Both the position numbers and the translations under genes were made by a program. A stretch of DNA of 9,185 bases, from NCBI GenBank assembly GCA_003243255.1, contig QFQM01000178.1, positions 1 through 9,185 of the forward strand, written 5' to 3'. Origin of the DNA: Flavobacterium psychrophilum. Its GTDB lineage: Bacteria > Bacteroidota > Bacteroidia > Flavobacteriales > Flavobacteriaceae. The notes under the pieces were generated by a model. That model saw only the letters and a list, made by a program, of their open reading frames with translations. It did no database searches and was not told where the DNA came from. This document shows, one piece after another, positions 1 through 5,804 of this stretch (its first letter is position 1; each line of letters starts with the position of its first letter).

Positions 1-2072
1 AGAAGGTCAGAGAAACGCCCTCTGTCTTCTGCAAGGTCAAGCGCATCAAAGCTTGTACCTAATATTTTAATGCCATACCTGTCAAGTTTTTCGGCAAGCT
101 TAAGAGCTGTCTGCCCTCCAAGCTGCACGATAACACCCTCAGGCTTCTCATGGCGGATAATGTCGTAAATATGTTCCCAGAATACCGGCTCAAAGTATAG
201 TTTATCAGCCGTATCAAAGTCAGTTGATACCGTTTCAGGGTTACAGTTGATCATGATGGTTTCGTAACCACACTCAGCAGCAGCAAGTACGCCGTGTACA
301 CAAGAGTAGTCGAATTCGATACCCTGTCCAATTCGGTTAGGACCTGAACCTAGTACCACTACTTTTTTCCTGTCAGACACGATACTTTCGTTGCTTACAT
401 ATTTTGTACCGTCAGCTTTCTCGATCTCAGCTTCGAATGTTGAGTAGTAGTAAGGTGTCTTAGCCTGGAATTCAGCCGCACAGGTATCAACCAGTTTGTA
501 AACACGCTTAACGCCCATCTCCTCACGCTTGTTGTATACCTGACTTTCAAGGCATCCCATCATGTGAGCGATCTGCCTGTCAGCAAACCCTTTTTGCTTA
601 GCCTCAAGAAGCAGTTCTTTCGGAAGATCTTCTATTTTATAAGTAGATATTTCTTTCTCAAGTATATAAAGATCCTCATATTGCTTAAGGAACCACATGT
701 CAATTCTTGTGATCTCGTGAATTCTGCTCAAAGGGATTCCCATTGCAATCGCATCGTAGATTACGAATACCCTGTCCCAGCTTGCATTGGTAAGTTTCTC
801 GATGATCTGCTCGTAGTTAGTATAACCTTTACCGTCAGCACCAAGTCCGTTACGTTTAATCTCAAGAGATTGTGTTGCTTTGTGAAGTGCTTCCTGGAAT
901 GAACGTCCGATACCCATTACCTCACCTACCGATTTCATCTGTAGTCCAAGGGTTCTGTCAGCACCTTCAAATTTGTCAAAGTTCCAGCGTGGTATTTTCA
1001 CAATTACATAGTCAAGCGTAGGCTCAAATAAAGCTGAAGTTGACTTGGTAATCTGGTTTTGCAGTTCGTCAAGGTTATAACCAAGCGCCAGCTTAGAAGC
1101 GATTTTCGCGATTGGGTAACCTGTAGCTTTAGAAGCAAGAGCCGAAGAGCGCGATACCCTTGGGTTGATCTCGATAGCTACGATATCTTCTTTTTCGTCA
1201 GGGCTTACGGCAAACTGTACATTACATCCTCCGGCAAAGTTTCCGATGCTTCGCATCATCTTGATTGCCATATCCCTCATTTTCTGGAAAGTCTTATCAG
1301 AAAGCGTCATTGCAGGCGCAACCGTGATACTGTCTCCCGTGTGGATACCCATTGGGTCCATGTTCTCGATAGAACAGATGATAACCACGTTATCATTCTT
1401 ATCGCGAAGTAGCTCAAGCTCATACTCTTTCCATCCGAAAAGAGCTTTATCAATAAGTACTTCGTGTATAGGCGATGCTTCAAGACCTCTGGTCAGAAGC
1501 TCATCAAAATCTTCTTTATTGTGTACAAAAGCTGCTCCTGTACCACCCAGCGTAAACGAAGGACGGATAACAAGCGGGAAGCCAAACTCCTGAGCGATCT
1601 CTTTACCTTTAAGGAAAGAGTTAGCCGTTTTAGCCGGTGCCGCAGGAATATCAATTCTTTCAAGAAGCTGTTTAAACTGCTCCCTGTCTTCTGTAATGTT
1701 GATTGCATTAACATCAACACCTATCAGTCGTACATTAAAGTCAGCCCAGATACCTTTCTCCTCTGCCTCAAGACAAAGGTTAAGCGCTGTTTGCCCTCCC
1801 ATAGTAGGAAGTACCGCATCGATATTCGGGTGTGCCTTCAAAATCTCCACAATCGATTTTGTGGTAAGCGGTTTCAGGTACACGTGATCAGCCATTGAAG
1901 GGTCTGTCATGATGGTAGCCGGGTTAGAGTTTATCAGGATAACCTCTATACCTTCTTCCCTGATTGAACGTGCGGACTGAGATCCGGCGTAGTCAAACTC
2001 ACAAGCCTGTCCGATAACGATTGGACCTGAGCCGATGATAAGAACCGATTTAATTGAAGTGTCTTTAGGCAT
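1..2072 (-). CDS. carB: Carbamoyl-phosphate synthase large subunit (3' end cut off by window)
   Basis: CarB makes carbamoyl phosphate from bicarbonate, ammonia (from the CarA glutaminase subunit) and two ATP, for pyrimidine and arginine synthesis in the cytosol. About 690 codons are present, from the start at 2072 (MPKDTSIKSVLIIGSGP). The first half carries the pre-ATP-grasp motif GSGPIVIGQACEFDY near residue 14 and the ATP-grasp signatures FPLVIRPSFTLGGTGA and EINPRVSRSSAL. A linker/oligomerisation region follows. The second synthetase half begins near residue 566 with the repeated motif LGSGPNRIGQGIEFDY, which is the internal duplication diagnostic of CarB. The family is usually about 950-1070 residues, so roughly the last third (second ATP-grasp and the allosteric MGS-like domain) lies outside the window. 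No frameshift is visible. carA is not adjacent on the visible side; rpmH lies upstream instead. The start is followed by a long uninterrupted match to the family, so it is secure. Confidence 0.97.
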   Translation of the reverse strand, partial: MPKDTSIKSVLIIGSGPIVIGQACEFDYAGSQSARSIREEGIEVILINSNPATIMTDPSMADHVYLKPLTTKSIVEILKAHPNIDAVLPTMGGQTALNLCLEAEEKGIWADFNVRLIGVDVNAINITEDREQFKQLLERIDIPAAPAKTANSFLKGKEIAQEFGFPLVIRPSFTLGGTGAAFVHNKEDFDELLTRGLEASPIHEVLIDKALFGWKEYELELLRDKNDNVVIICSIENMDPMGIHTGDSITVAPAMTLSDKTFQKMRDMAIKMMRSIGNFAGGCNVQFAVSPDEKEDIVAIEINPRVSRSSALASKATGYPIAKIASKLALGYNLDELQNQITKSTSALFEPTLDYVIVKIPRWNFDKFEGADRTLGLQMKSVGEVMGIGRSFQEALHKATQSLEIKRNGLGADGKGYTNYEQIIEKLTNASWDRVFVIYDAIAMGIPLSRIHEITRIDMWFLKQYEDLYILEKEISTYKIEDLPKELLLEAKQKGFADRQIAHMMGCLESQVYNKREEMGVKRVYKLVDTCAAEFQAKTPYYYSTFEAEIEKADGTKYVSNESIVSDRKKVVVLGSGPNRIGQGIEFDYSCVHGVLAAAECGYETIMINCNPETVSTDFDTADKLYFEPVFWEHIYDIIRHEKPEGVIVQLGGQTALKLAEKLDRYGIKILGTSFDALDLAEDRGRFSDL

Positions 2073-2102
2073 TGTATCTTTTCTGAAGTTGTATTAAAAA
2101 TT

Positions 2103-2115
2103 GCCCCTTCGGAGC
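2103..2115 (-). promoter_or_regulatory. Small hairpin at the predicted 5' end of the carB leader
   Basis: On the minus strand the sequence GCTCC-GAA-GGGGC forms a 5-bp stem (one G-U pair) with a 3-nt loop, followed by AATTTTT. It starts about where transcription from the TAAATTTG element should begin, so it may be a 5'-stabilising hairpin or a weak attenuator. The stem is short and the U-tract is interrupted, so this is tentative. Confidence 0.25.
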
Positions 2116-2120
2116 GTTTG

Positions 2121-2128
2121 CAAATTTA
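2121..2128 (-). promoter_or_regulatory. Candidate carB promoter -7 element (TAAATTTG)
   Basis: Read on the minus strand, this is TAAATTTG, an exact match to the Bacteroidota -7 consensus TAnnTTTG, 48 bp upstream of the carB start. No clear TTG is found 17-23 bp further upstream; the nearest TTTG is only 12 bp away. The -33 box is therefore weak or missing, and the call rests on the -7 element and its position alone. Confidence 0.45.
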
Positions 2129-2141
2129 GTGTTTATTTTTC

Positions 2142-2175
2142 AAAAAAAGGCCCCTTTATAAGCGGGGCTATTTTT
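2142..2175 (-). terminator. Second hairpin between rpmH and carB, two-way terminator-like
   Basis: GCCCC at 2150-2154 pairs with GGGGC at 2164-2168 across a 9-nt loop. Read on the minus strand it is followed by C and then seven T. Read on the plus strand it is followed by TATTTTT. It lies just downstream of the rpmH terminator and just upstream of the candidate carB promoter. The best reading is a back-up terminator that insulates carB from rpmH transcription. Confidence 0.6.
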
Positions 2176-2186
2176 CGATTAGGTAT

Positions 2187-2219
2187 AAAAAAAGGCGTTA
2201 CCTACAAATAGTAACACCT
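2187..2219 (-). terminator. Rho-independent terminator of rpmH
   Basis: On the minus strand AGGTGTTAC (2219-2211) pairs over 9 bp, with one G-U pair, with GTAACGCCT (2201-2193). The loop is 9 nt and the hairpin is followed by a run of about six T. It starts 21 bp after the rpmH stop codon. Confidence 0.8.
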
Positions 2220-2240
2220 TTATGTATGTTTTTTCAAACA

Positions 2241-2402
2241 TTATTTTTTATGTCTCGGTTCGCTAGAAACAGTTAGTTTGTGCCTTCCTTTAGCTCTTCT
2301 GCGAGCAAGCACTTTCCTTCCGTTGGCAGATGCCATTCTTTCCATAAAACCGTGTTTGTTTCTTCTTTTTCTTTTCGATGGTTGAAATGTTCTCTTGCTC
2401 AT
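2241..2402 (-). CDS. rpmH: 50S ribosomal protein L34
   Basis: This 53-residue, very basic protein begins [20 protein letters not shown] and continues through [20 protein letters not shown], the hallmark of bacterial L34. L34 is a small component of the large ribosomal subunit and binds 23S rRNA. Bacterial L34 is usually 44-53 residues, so the length is complete. The short C-terminal tail ([13 protein letters not shown]) is longer than in E. coli, which I believe is normal for Flavobacteriia. It has its own near-consensus promoter and terminator, so it is probably transcribed alone. The usual dnaA/rnpA neighbours seen in many other phyla are absent here. Confidence 0.97.
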   Translation of the reverse strand: MSKRTFQPSKRKRRNKHGFMERMASANGRKVLARRRAKGRHKLTVSSEPRHKK

Positions 2403-2475
2403 TGCTTTGTATCTTTAAATCTTGTTTGAATATCTTTACGTAGGCATTAGAAAACCGTCTTTCCAAAACCGAGTG

Positions 2476-2505
2476 CAAATATACAAAGGTTTTTTTTGTC
2501 TGCAA
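2476..2505 (-). promoter_or_regulatory. rpmH promoter (TTG-N19-TATATTTG)
   Basis: On the minus strand a TTG (2505-2503) is followed after exactly 19 bp by TATATTTG (2483-2476). This matches the Bacteroidota housekeeping promoter consensus TTG-N17-23-TAnnTTTG in both boxes. The -7 element ends 73 bp before the rpmH start, giving a leader of roughly 65-70 nt. It is the best promoter in the window, as expected for a ribosomal protein gene. Confidence 0.8.
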
Positions 2506-2536
2506 GAAGTTTTTAAAAAATATTTTTCATAACTCG

Positions 2537-2569
2537 TTAAACTCCTTTTATTCCGTTTTCATACCTTTG
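2537..2569 (+). promoter_or_regulatory. Promoter of the TPR-protein gene (TTA-N22-TACCTTTG)
   Basis: TACCTTTG at 2562-2569 matches TAnnTTTG exactly, 24 bp before the ATG at 2594. A TTA (2537-2539) lies 22 bp upstream and could be an imperfect -33 box. The promoter is back to back with that of rpmH, with about 31 bp between their -33 boxes. The leader would be under 20 nt and has no Shine-Dalgarno sequence, only A-rich sequence. Confidence 0.6.
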
Positions 2570-2593
2570 CAGTCGCAAAATTAAAACAATATC

Positions 2594-3133
2594 ATGTTCA
2601 ATAAAAATATCAAGCTTGTAATTGCAGCTTTACTTGTTATTACAGCCGTTTGGCAGTTTACCGAAGGCAACATAGGTAACGGTATATTCCTACTCCTTAT
2701 TACACTACTAGTAGTATTGCTGTATTTCAAGAATGAGTACATCCTTCTTGCTTTTCTTAAATTAAGGAAACAGGATTTTGAAGGTGCAACAAAAATACTT
2801 AACAAGATAAAAAATCCTGAAACGGCACTTGTGCGCAAACAACAGGGATACTACAACTACCTTAACGGACTTATGCTTTCGCAGACCAATCTGAACGCAG
2901 CAGAAAAGTATCTTAAGAAAGCAGTAGAGCTTGGCCTTAATATGGATCAGGATCTTGCAATGGCTAAACTGAACCTTGCCGGTATCGCAATGACCAAAAA
3001 CAAAAAGATTGAAGCTGAAAAACTACTAAGCGAAGCTAAGAAACTTGACAAACAGGGAATGCTGAAAGACCAGATCACGATGATGAAGGCACAACTTAAA
3101 AAAGGCCCTCAGGTTCAACAGAGAAGATATTAA
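2594..3133 (+). CDS. Small membrane-anchored TPR-repeat protein
   Basis: The 179-residue protein has two hydrophobic N-terminal segments (about residues 8-22 and 29-46), giving a membrane hairpin. A helical, Lys-rich C-terminal region follows, with three degenerate tetratricopeptide-like units near residues 50-77, 84-117 and 121-154 (pattern: xxxNxAGIAMxKNKxxEAExxLxxAxxL). TPRs are protein-protein interaction scaffolds. With a hairpin of this topology the TPR part probably faces the cytoplasm. No enzymatic motif is visible. It is monocistronic, with its own promoter 24 bp upstream and a strong terminator 7 bp after the stop. The close, divergent placement with rpmH might couple the two promoters, but no shared role can be deduced. 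The specific function is unknown. Confidence 0.85.
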   Translation: MFNKNIKLVIAALLVITAVWQFTEGNIGNGIFLLLITLLVVLLYFKNEYILLAFLKLRKQDFEGATKILNKIKNPETALVRKQQGYYNYLNGLMLSQTNLNAAEKYLKKAVELGLNMDQDLAMAKLNLAGIAMTKNKKIEAEKLLSEAKKLDKQGMLKDQITMMKAQLKKGPQVQQRRY

Positions 3134-3140
3134 TAAGAAG

Positions 3141-3164
3141 CCGCCCCCAGAAGGGCGGTTTTTT
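3141..3164 (+). terminator. Rho-independent terminator after the TPR gene
   Basis: CCGCCC (3141-3146), a 6-nt loop and GGGCGG (3153-3158) form a perfect GC-only stem followed by TTTTTT. It begins 7 bp after the stop codon. Confidence 0.9.
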
Positions 3165-3213
3165 ATATGCATATATTTATATCGTTTTACAAAAATCATC
3201 AATCAATATAATT

Positions 3214-3675
3214 ATGACAATTACAAGACCTGCCGTTAAACTTATAGGCGTATCACTTGGTTTTAAAACCACTAATGAAAACGGAAAAGCAGCCGAAGAC
3301 TGCGGTTCACTTTGGCAAACCTTTAGTGGTGGCTTTATGGCTCCGCGTATTAAAGGCAAACTGAATAAAGACACCTATGCTGTATATTATGATTACGACG
3401 GAGACTATACCAAACCCTACGCTTACTTTATAGGCTGCCCTGTAGCCAATGATGCTGAAGTGCCTGCCGGAATGGAAACCATTACCATCCCGGAACAAAC
3501 TTACGAAGTGGTTACCGCAAAAGGACAAATGCCAAACTGCATTGCCAATGCATGGCATGAAATATGGAAAGATGAAAACAGAAACCGCGCTTACGGTTAT
3601 GATTTTGAGATATACTCCGAAAAAGCTGCTGACTGGAACAATGCCGAAGTGGATGTTTATCTATCTGTGAAGTAA
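3214..3675 (+). CDS. Stand-alone GyrI-like / AraC-type effector-binding domain protein
   Basis: The 153-residue protein resembles the SoxS/Rob C-terminal effector-binding fold (GyrI-like, Cass2-like) without any DNA-binding domain. Features seen are an N-terminal strand KLIGVSLGF, the segment SLWQTFSGGF near residues 32-41, a YAVYYDYDGDYTKPYAYFIGC strand pair, PEQTYEVVTAKGQ near 93-105, and the family-typical ending AYGYDFEIYSEKAAD then EVDVYLSVK. Glu132 in DFEIY sits where this fold often has a ligand-contacting acid. Relatives bind small hydrophobic or cationic molecules, or gyrase in the case of GyrI; the ligand here cannot be told. There is no signal peptide, so it is probably cytosolic. 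It forms a single-gene unit between two terminators. The ATG at 3214 fits the domain's N-terminus. Confidence 0.85.
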   Translation: MTITRPAVKLIGVSLGFKTTNENGKAAEDCGSLWQTFSGGFMAPRIKGKLNKDTYAVYYDYDGDYTKPYAYFIGCPVANDAEVPAGMETITIPEQTYEVVTAKGQMPNCIANAWHEIWKDENRNRAYGYDFEIYSEKAADWNNAEVDVYLSVK

Positions 3676-3696
3676 TCTAAAATACTTATAAAACTT

Positions 3697-3726
3697 AATA
3701 CCGCTCAGGAGAGCGGTATTTTTTTT
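3697..3726 (+). terminator. Rho-independent terminator after the GyrI-like gene
   Basis: AATACCGCTC (3697-3706), loop AGGA and GAGCGGTATT (3711-3720) make a perfect 10-bp stem followed by more T (the run reaches 3726). It insulates the ars operon that begins just downstream. Confidence 0.92.
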
Positions 3727-3731
3727 GCCTT

Positions 3732-3764
3732 TTGTAAAATTTTTAAAAGTTTATCGTAATATTG
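3732..3764 (+). promoter_or_regulatory. ars operon promoter (TTG-N22-TAATATTG)
   Basis: A TTG at 3732-3734 is followed after 22 bp by TAATATTG (3757-3764), one mismatch from TAnnTTTG. Transcription would start near 3770, about 13 bp before the arsR ATG at 3783. The -7 box lies inside the palindrome listed separately, which is the arrangement expected of an autorepressed ArsR promoter. Confidence 0.6.
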
Positions 3765-3770
3765 CAATAT
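3752..3770 (+). promoter_or_regulatory. Candidate ArsR operator (nested palindromes over the -7 box)
   Basis: TATCGTAAT|ATTGCAATA (3752-3769) is an 18-bp dyad with 14 of 18 positions symmetric. Nested in it is a perfect 12-bp palindrome, ATATTGCAATAT (3759-3770). Either could be the winged-helix recognition site. ArsR-family repressors typically bind such AT-rich dyads over their own promoter and leave when As(III) or Sb(III) binds. Assignment is by position and symmetry only. Confidence 0.55.
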
Positions 3771-3782
3771 AAAAATATAGCA

Positions 3783-4112
3783 ATGGGCACAACGAAGACT
3801 GAATTCTTTTCAGAAAAACAAAACACAACAGCAACATTACTAAAAGCATTAGGGCATCCGGCACGAATTGCTATTATCGAACACCTGCTAAAAGTAAATG
3901 CCTGTATTTGCGGAGATATAGTGAATGAACTTCCTCTATCCCAGCCTACCGTTTCACAACACCTGAAAGAACTTAAAAATGCAGGTATAATTAAAGGAAG
4001 TATTGAAGGCAATACCATTTGCTACTGCCTTAATGAAACCACTGTAGCTAGACTTCGCGATTACTTTGGCAACATTGTCACAAAACTTGAAAACGGCAGT
4101 AATTGCTGCTAA
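3783..4112 (+). CDS. arsR: ArsR-family metalloregulatory repressor
   Basis: This 109-residue winged-helix repressor probably responds to arsenite/antimonite and represses its own operon. The core is LLKALGHPARIAIIEHLL (about 19-36), then NACICGDIVNELPLSQPTVSQHLKELKNAGII (39-70) holding the recognition helix, and a beta-wing around 72-84. The C41-I-C43 pair sits at the position of the As(III)-binding CVC of E. coli ArsR; the third E. coli ligand position is Ile46 here. Extra cysteines are C80, C82 and the C-terminal pair C108-C109. A TTG start at 3762 would add 7 residues, but it falls inside the promoter -7 box, so the ATG at 3783 is chosen. It is the first gene of a tight operon; the next starts 12 bp after its stop. 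Confidence 0.93.
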   Translation: MGTTKTEFFSEKQNTTATLLKALGHPARIAIIEHLLKVNACICGDIVNELPLSQPTVSQHLKELKNAGIIKGSIEGNTICYCLNETTVARLRDYFGNIVTKLENGSNCC

Positions 4113-4124
4113 AAAATATAGAAT

Positions 4125-4595
4125 ATGAGACTATCAGAATTCAAAAAGCAACTTGAAAGCTTAAACTCATTAAGCTTTTTATTACCCGAGGGAACTTTCG
4201 TTCCAAACCATTTCCATATTACCGAAGCAGGCATTACAACCAAAAACTTTATTGATTGCGGTGGAACCGTTCGCAGCACAAAAAACATAACATTTCAGCT
4301 TTGGACGGCCGACGATTACCAACACAGGCTTGAGCCGCAAAAGCTTCTAAAAATCATTGATATAGCCGAACCTCTCTTTCAAGGCGAAGATCATAATGTC
4401 GTAATAGAATATCAGTCAGCAACTGTTGGAGTTTATGGACTGGATAGTGATGGCGTAAACTTTTTACTTACTCCAACGCAAACAGATTGCCTTGCCCAGG
4501 ATGCTTGCGGAATACCCGTTAAAACCAAACTCAAACTATCTGAACTCAACACCAATGCAACAACAAGCTGTTCACCGGGAGGAGGCTGCTGCTAA
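4125..4595 (+). CDS. DUF6428-family protein of the ars operon
   Basis: This 156-residue cytosolic protein is recognisable as the DUF6428 family, which I know mainly from Bacteroidota arsenic operons; its biochemical role is not established. Visible landmarks are FVPNHFHITEAG (residues 25-36, with a cupin-like H29-x-H31 pair), NFIDCGG with C45, ITFQLW (55-60), HRLEPQKLLKIID (67-79), and TDCLAQDACGI with C122 and C128. The tail CSPGGGCC adds C149, C155 and C156. The His and Cys residues could form a metalloid or metal site, but that is inference. It lies 12 bp after arsR, and its last 41 bp overlap the next small ORF. A GGGAGGAGG stretch at 4577-4585 encodes the Gly-rich tail and may also act as an internal Shine-Dalgarno-like sequence, although no start codon follows at the usual distance. 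Confidence 0.85.
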   Translation: MRLSEFKKQLESLNSLSFLLPEGTFVPNHFHITEAGITTKNFIDCGGTVRSTKNITFQLWTADDYQHRLEPQKLLKIIDIAEPLFQGEDHNVVIEYQSATVGVYGLDSDGVNFLLTPTQTDCLAQDACGIPVKTKLKLSELNTNATTSCSPGGGCC

Positions 4596-4725
4596 AACCC
4601 TTAAATCAAAATTAAAGAAGTATAAAAAGCCGATAATAATTACCGTTTCATTAATTGTACTGCAACTCATTTTTGGATTCGATCCAAAGTTTTGCATCAT
4701 TAACCTGATCTGGCTAACCGTTTAA
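4555..4725 (+). CDS. Small single-TM protein overlapping the DUF6428 gene end
   Basis: This 56-residue ORF starts at ATG 4555, inside the end of the DUF6428 gene in another frame, and ends 2 bp before the arsC ATG. The first 25 residues are hydrophilic and Lys-rich (KTLKSKLKKYKKP), followed by one hydrophobic segment at about 26-42 (PIIITVSLIVLQLIFGF) and a tail DPKFCIINLIWLTV. This pattern of basic cytosolic leader, TM helix and hydrophobic tail looks like a real inner-membrane micro-protein. Without it a 132-bp gap would lie between the DUF6428 gene and arsC in an otherwise tight operon. A longer start at 4492 would lie wholly inside DUF6428 and is less likely. I do not recognise a family, and function is unknown. 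An association with arsenite transport is possible but unsupported. Confidence 0.6.
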   Translation: MQQQAVHREEAAAKTLKSKLKKYKKPIIITVSLIVLQLIFGFDPKFCIINLIWLTV

Positions 4726-4727
4726 TC

Positions 4728-5150
4728 ATGGAATCTAAAAAAATATTAGTGCTTTGCACCGGTAACAGCTGCCGTAGCCAAATCGCTGAAGGATACCTTA
4801 GGCATTTTGCAGAAGAAAAAGCCATAATTTATAGTGCCGGAGTAGAAACGCATGGCGTAAACCCCAAAGCGATCGCTATAATGAAAGAAGATGGTGTTGA
4901 CATATCTTCCCATACATCAAACAATATTGATGAATATTATGATATTGATTTCGATTATGTAATAACAGTATGCGACAATGCAAAAGAACGATGTCCTTTC
5001 TTTCCATCTAAAGCACAAAAATTTCATTATAATTTTCCTGACCCTGCAAAAGCTGTAGGGACAGAAGAAGAAATCAGGATGGAATTTTTAAAGGTGAGAG
5101 ACATGATTAAGGAGTATACTAAAAGCTTTATAGCCAATAACCTTATATAG
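4728..5150 (+). CDS. arsC: Arsenate reductase, thioredoxin-coupled (LMW-phosphatase fold)
   Basis: The 140-residue cytosolic enzyme reduces arsenate to arsenite through a cysteine relay. The P-loop C10-TGNSC-R16-S is the CX5R anion-binding motif. The redox cysteines C82 and C89 sit in VCDNAKERCPFFP, and the general acid is D105 in FPDPAKA. These positions (C10, R16, C82, C89, D105) match those of the well-studied staphylococcal pI258 ArsC, so a triple-cysteine, thioredoxin-recycled mechanism is expected rather than plain tyrosine phosphatase activity. The length is normal for the family. It is the last gene before the operon terminator. No arsenite efflux gene follows, which is odd because its product, arsenite, normally needs exporting. 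Confidence 0.93.
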   Translation: MESKKILVLCTGNSCRSQIAEGYLRHFAEEKAIIYSAGVETHGVNPKAIAIMKEDGVDISSHTSNNIDEYYDIDFDYVITVCDNAKERCPFFPSKAQKFHYNFPDPAKAVGTEEEIRMEFLKVRDMIKEYTKSFIANNLI

Positions 5151-5203
5151 AAATCAGCCTCAAAAAAGCTTCAAAAAGTGATTTTTATCTATGCTTGCGT
5201 AAT

Positions 5204-5230
5204 AAAACCGCCTAATAGGCGGTTTTCTTT
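5204..5230 (+). terminator. Terminator closing the ars operon
   Basis: AAAACCGCC (5204-5212), loop TAATA and GGCGGTTTT (5218-5226) form a perfect 9-bp stem with the T-rich tail TTTTCTTT. It lies 53 bp after the arsC stop. The A-run on the other side means it could also stop minus-strand transcription. Confidence 0.9.
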
Positions 5231-5288
5231 TGCTCAAACCAAGCAATAAACACACAATCGAAAGCGTTTTCTTCATAAACCACCTACT

Positions 5289-5705
5289 ATGAAAAGCTCA
5301 GCAATACTTCTTATTCCCTGCATAACATTATCTATTGCCTGTGACAGACATGAATGCAAAACAAACAATTCCGTTTTTGAGCACTTTGAACCTGAAACCC
5401 GGGAATACAAAGAAGAACTTCTTATGCAGCTAAACAAATTAGAGAATAAAAAGACAAGCTATTTTCTTGAAGGTTATATTGAAAACGATACTATCCCAAG
5501 CCTGCGTGTAAAAATAGAGGCCGATGGGCTTTGCGCAACAGCTATTGTGGACATCTGGAGAAAAGACAGCATAGTAAATGCCATTATTAAAACAAAAGGA
5601 AATGGATATATAAATGCTGAATTAAAAGATTTTAAAATGATAATGACACAAAACTGTACCAAAACGAAGTTTATTTATAGTGCCATGACAGATATTATCG
5701 ACTAA
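5289..5705 (+). CDS. Unrecognised small lipoprotein
   Basis: This is a 138-residue protein of no family I can name. The N-terminus has a basic start, a hydrophobic core (AILLIPCITLSIA) and a lipobox-like LSIAC with C18 as the likely lipidated residue, so it is probably a periplasmic or outer-membrane-facing lipoprotein. The mature part starts with a charged, helix-prone stretch (about 33-55, PETREYKEELLMQLNKLENKK). It continues with alternating strands (YFLEGYIENDTIPSLRVKIEADGLCATAIVDIW) suggesting a small beta sheet. C82 and C123 could form a disulfide once exported. It lies between the ars terminator and the thioredoxin-like gene with about 100 bp to the latter. No clear TAnnTTTG promoter is visible upstream. 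Function unknown. Confidence 0.7.
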   Translation: MKSSAILLIPCITLSIACDRHECKTNNSVFEHFEPETREYKEELLMQLNKLENKKTSYFLEGYIENDTIPSLRVKIEADGLCATAIVDIWRKDSIVNAIIKTKGNGYINAELKDFKMIMTQNCTKTKFIYSAMTDIID

Positions 5706-5804
5706 ATGCAGTGTTTAGGGGTCACAAACAACGTCATTTAATAAGAAATAGTATACGATTTACAGAAATTTTAACTAAATTTACTCATCTATTCAACCAA
5801 TACG

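Noticed and set aside
564..1898. Several plus-strand open frames of 110-145 codons opposite carB
   Set aside because: They lie entirely antisense to a clear, conserved carB reading frame and their translations look like no protein family; they are shadows.
2290..2505. 71-codon minus-strand frame overlapping rpmH
   Set aside because: It overlaps L34 in another frame and runs through the rpmH promoter; rpmH is the real gene.
3762..3785. Upstream TTG start for arsR
   Set aside because: It falls inside the -7 box and operator, upstream of the expected transcription start; the ATG at 3783 fits better.
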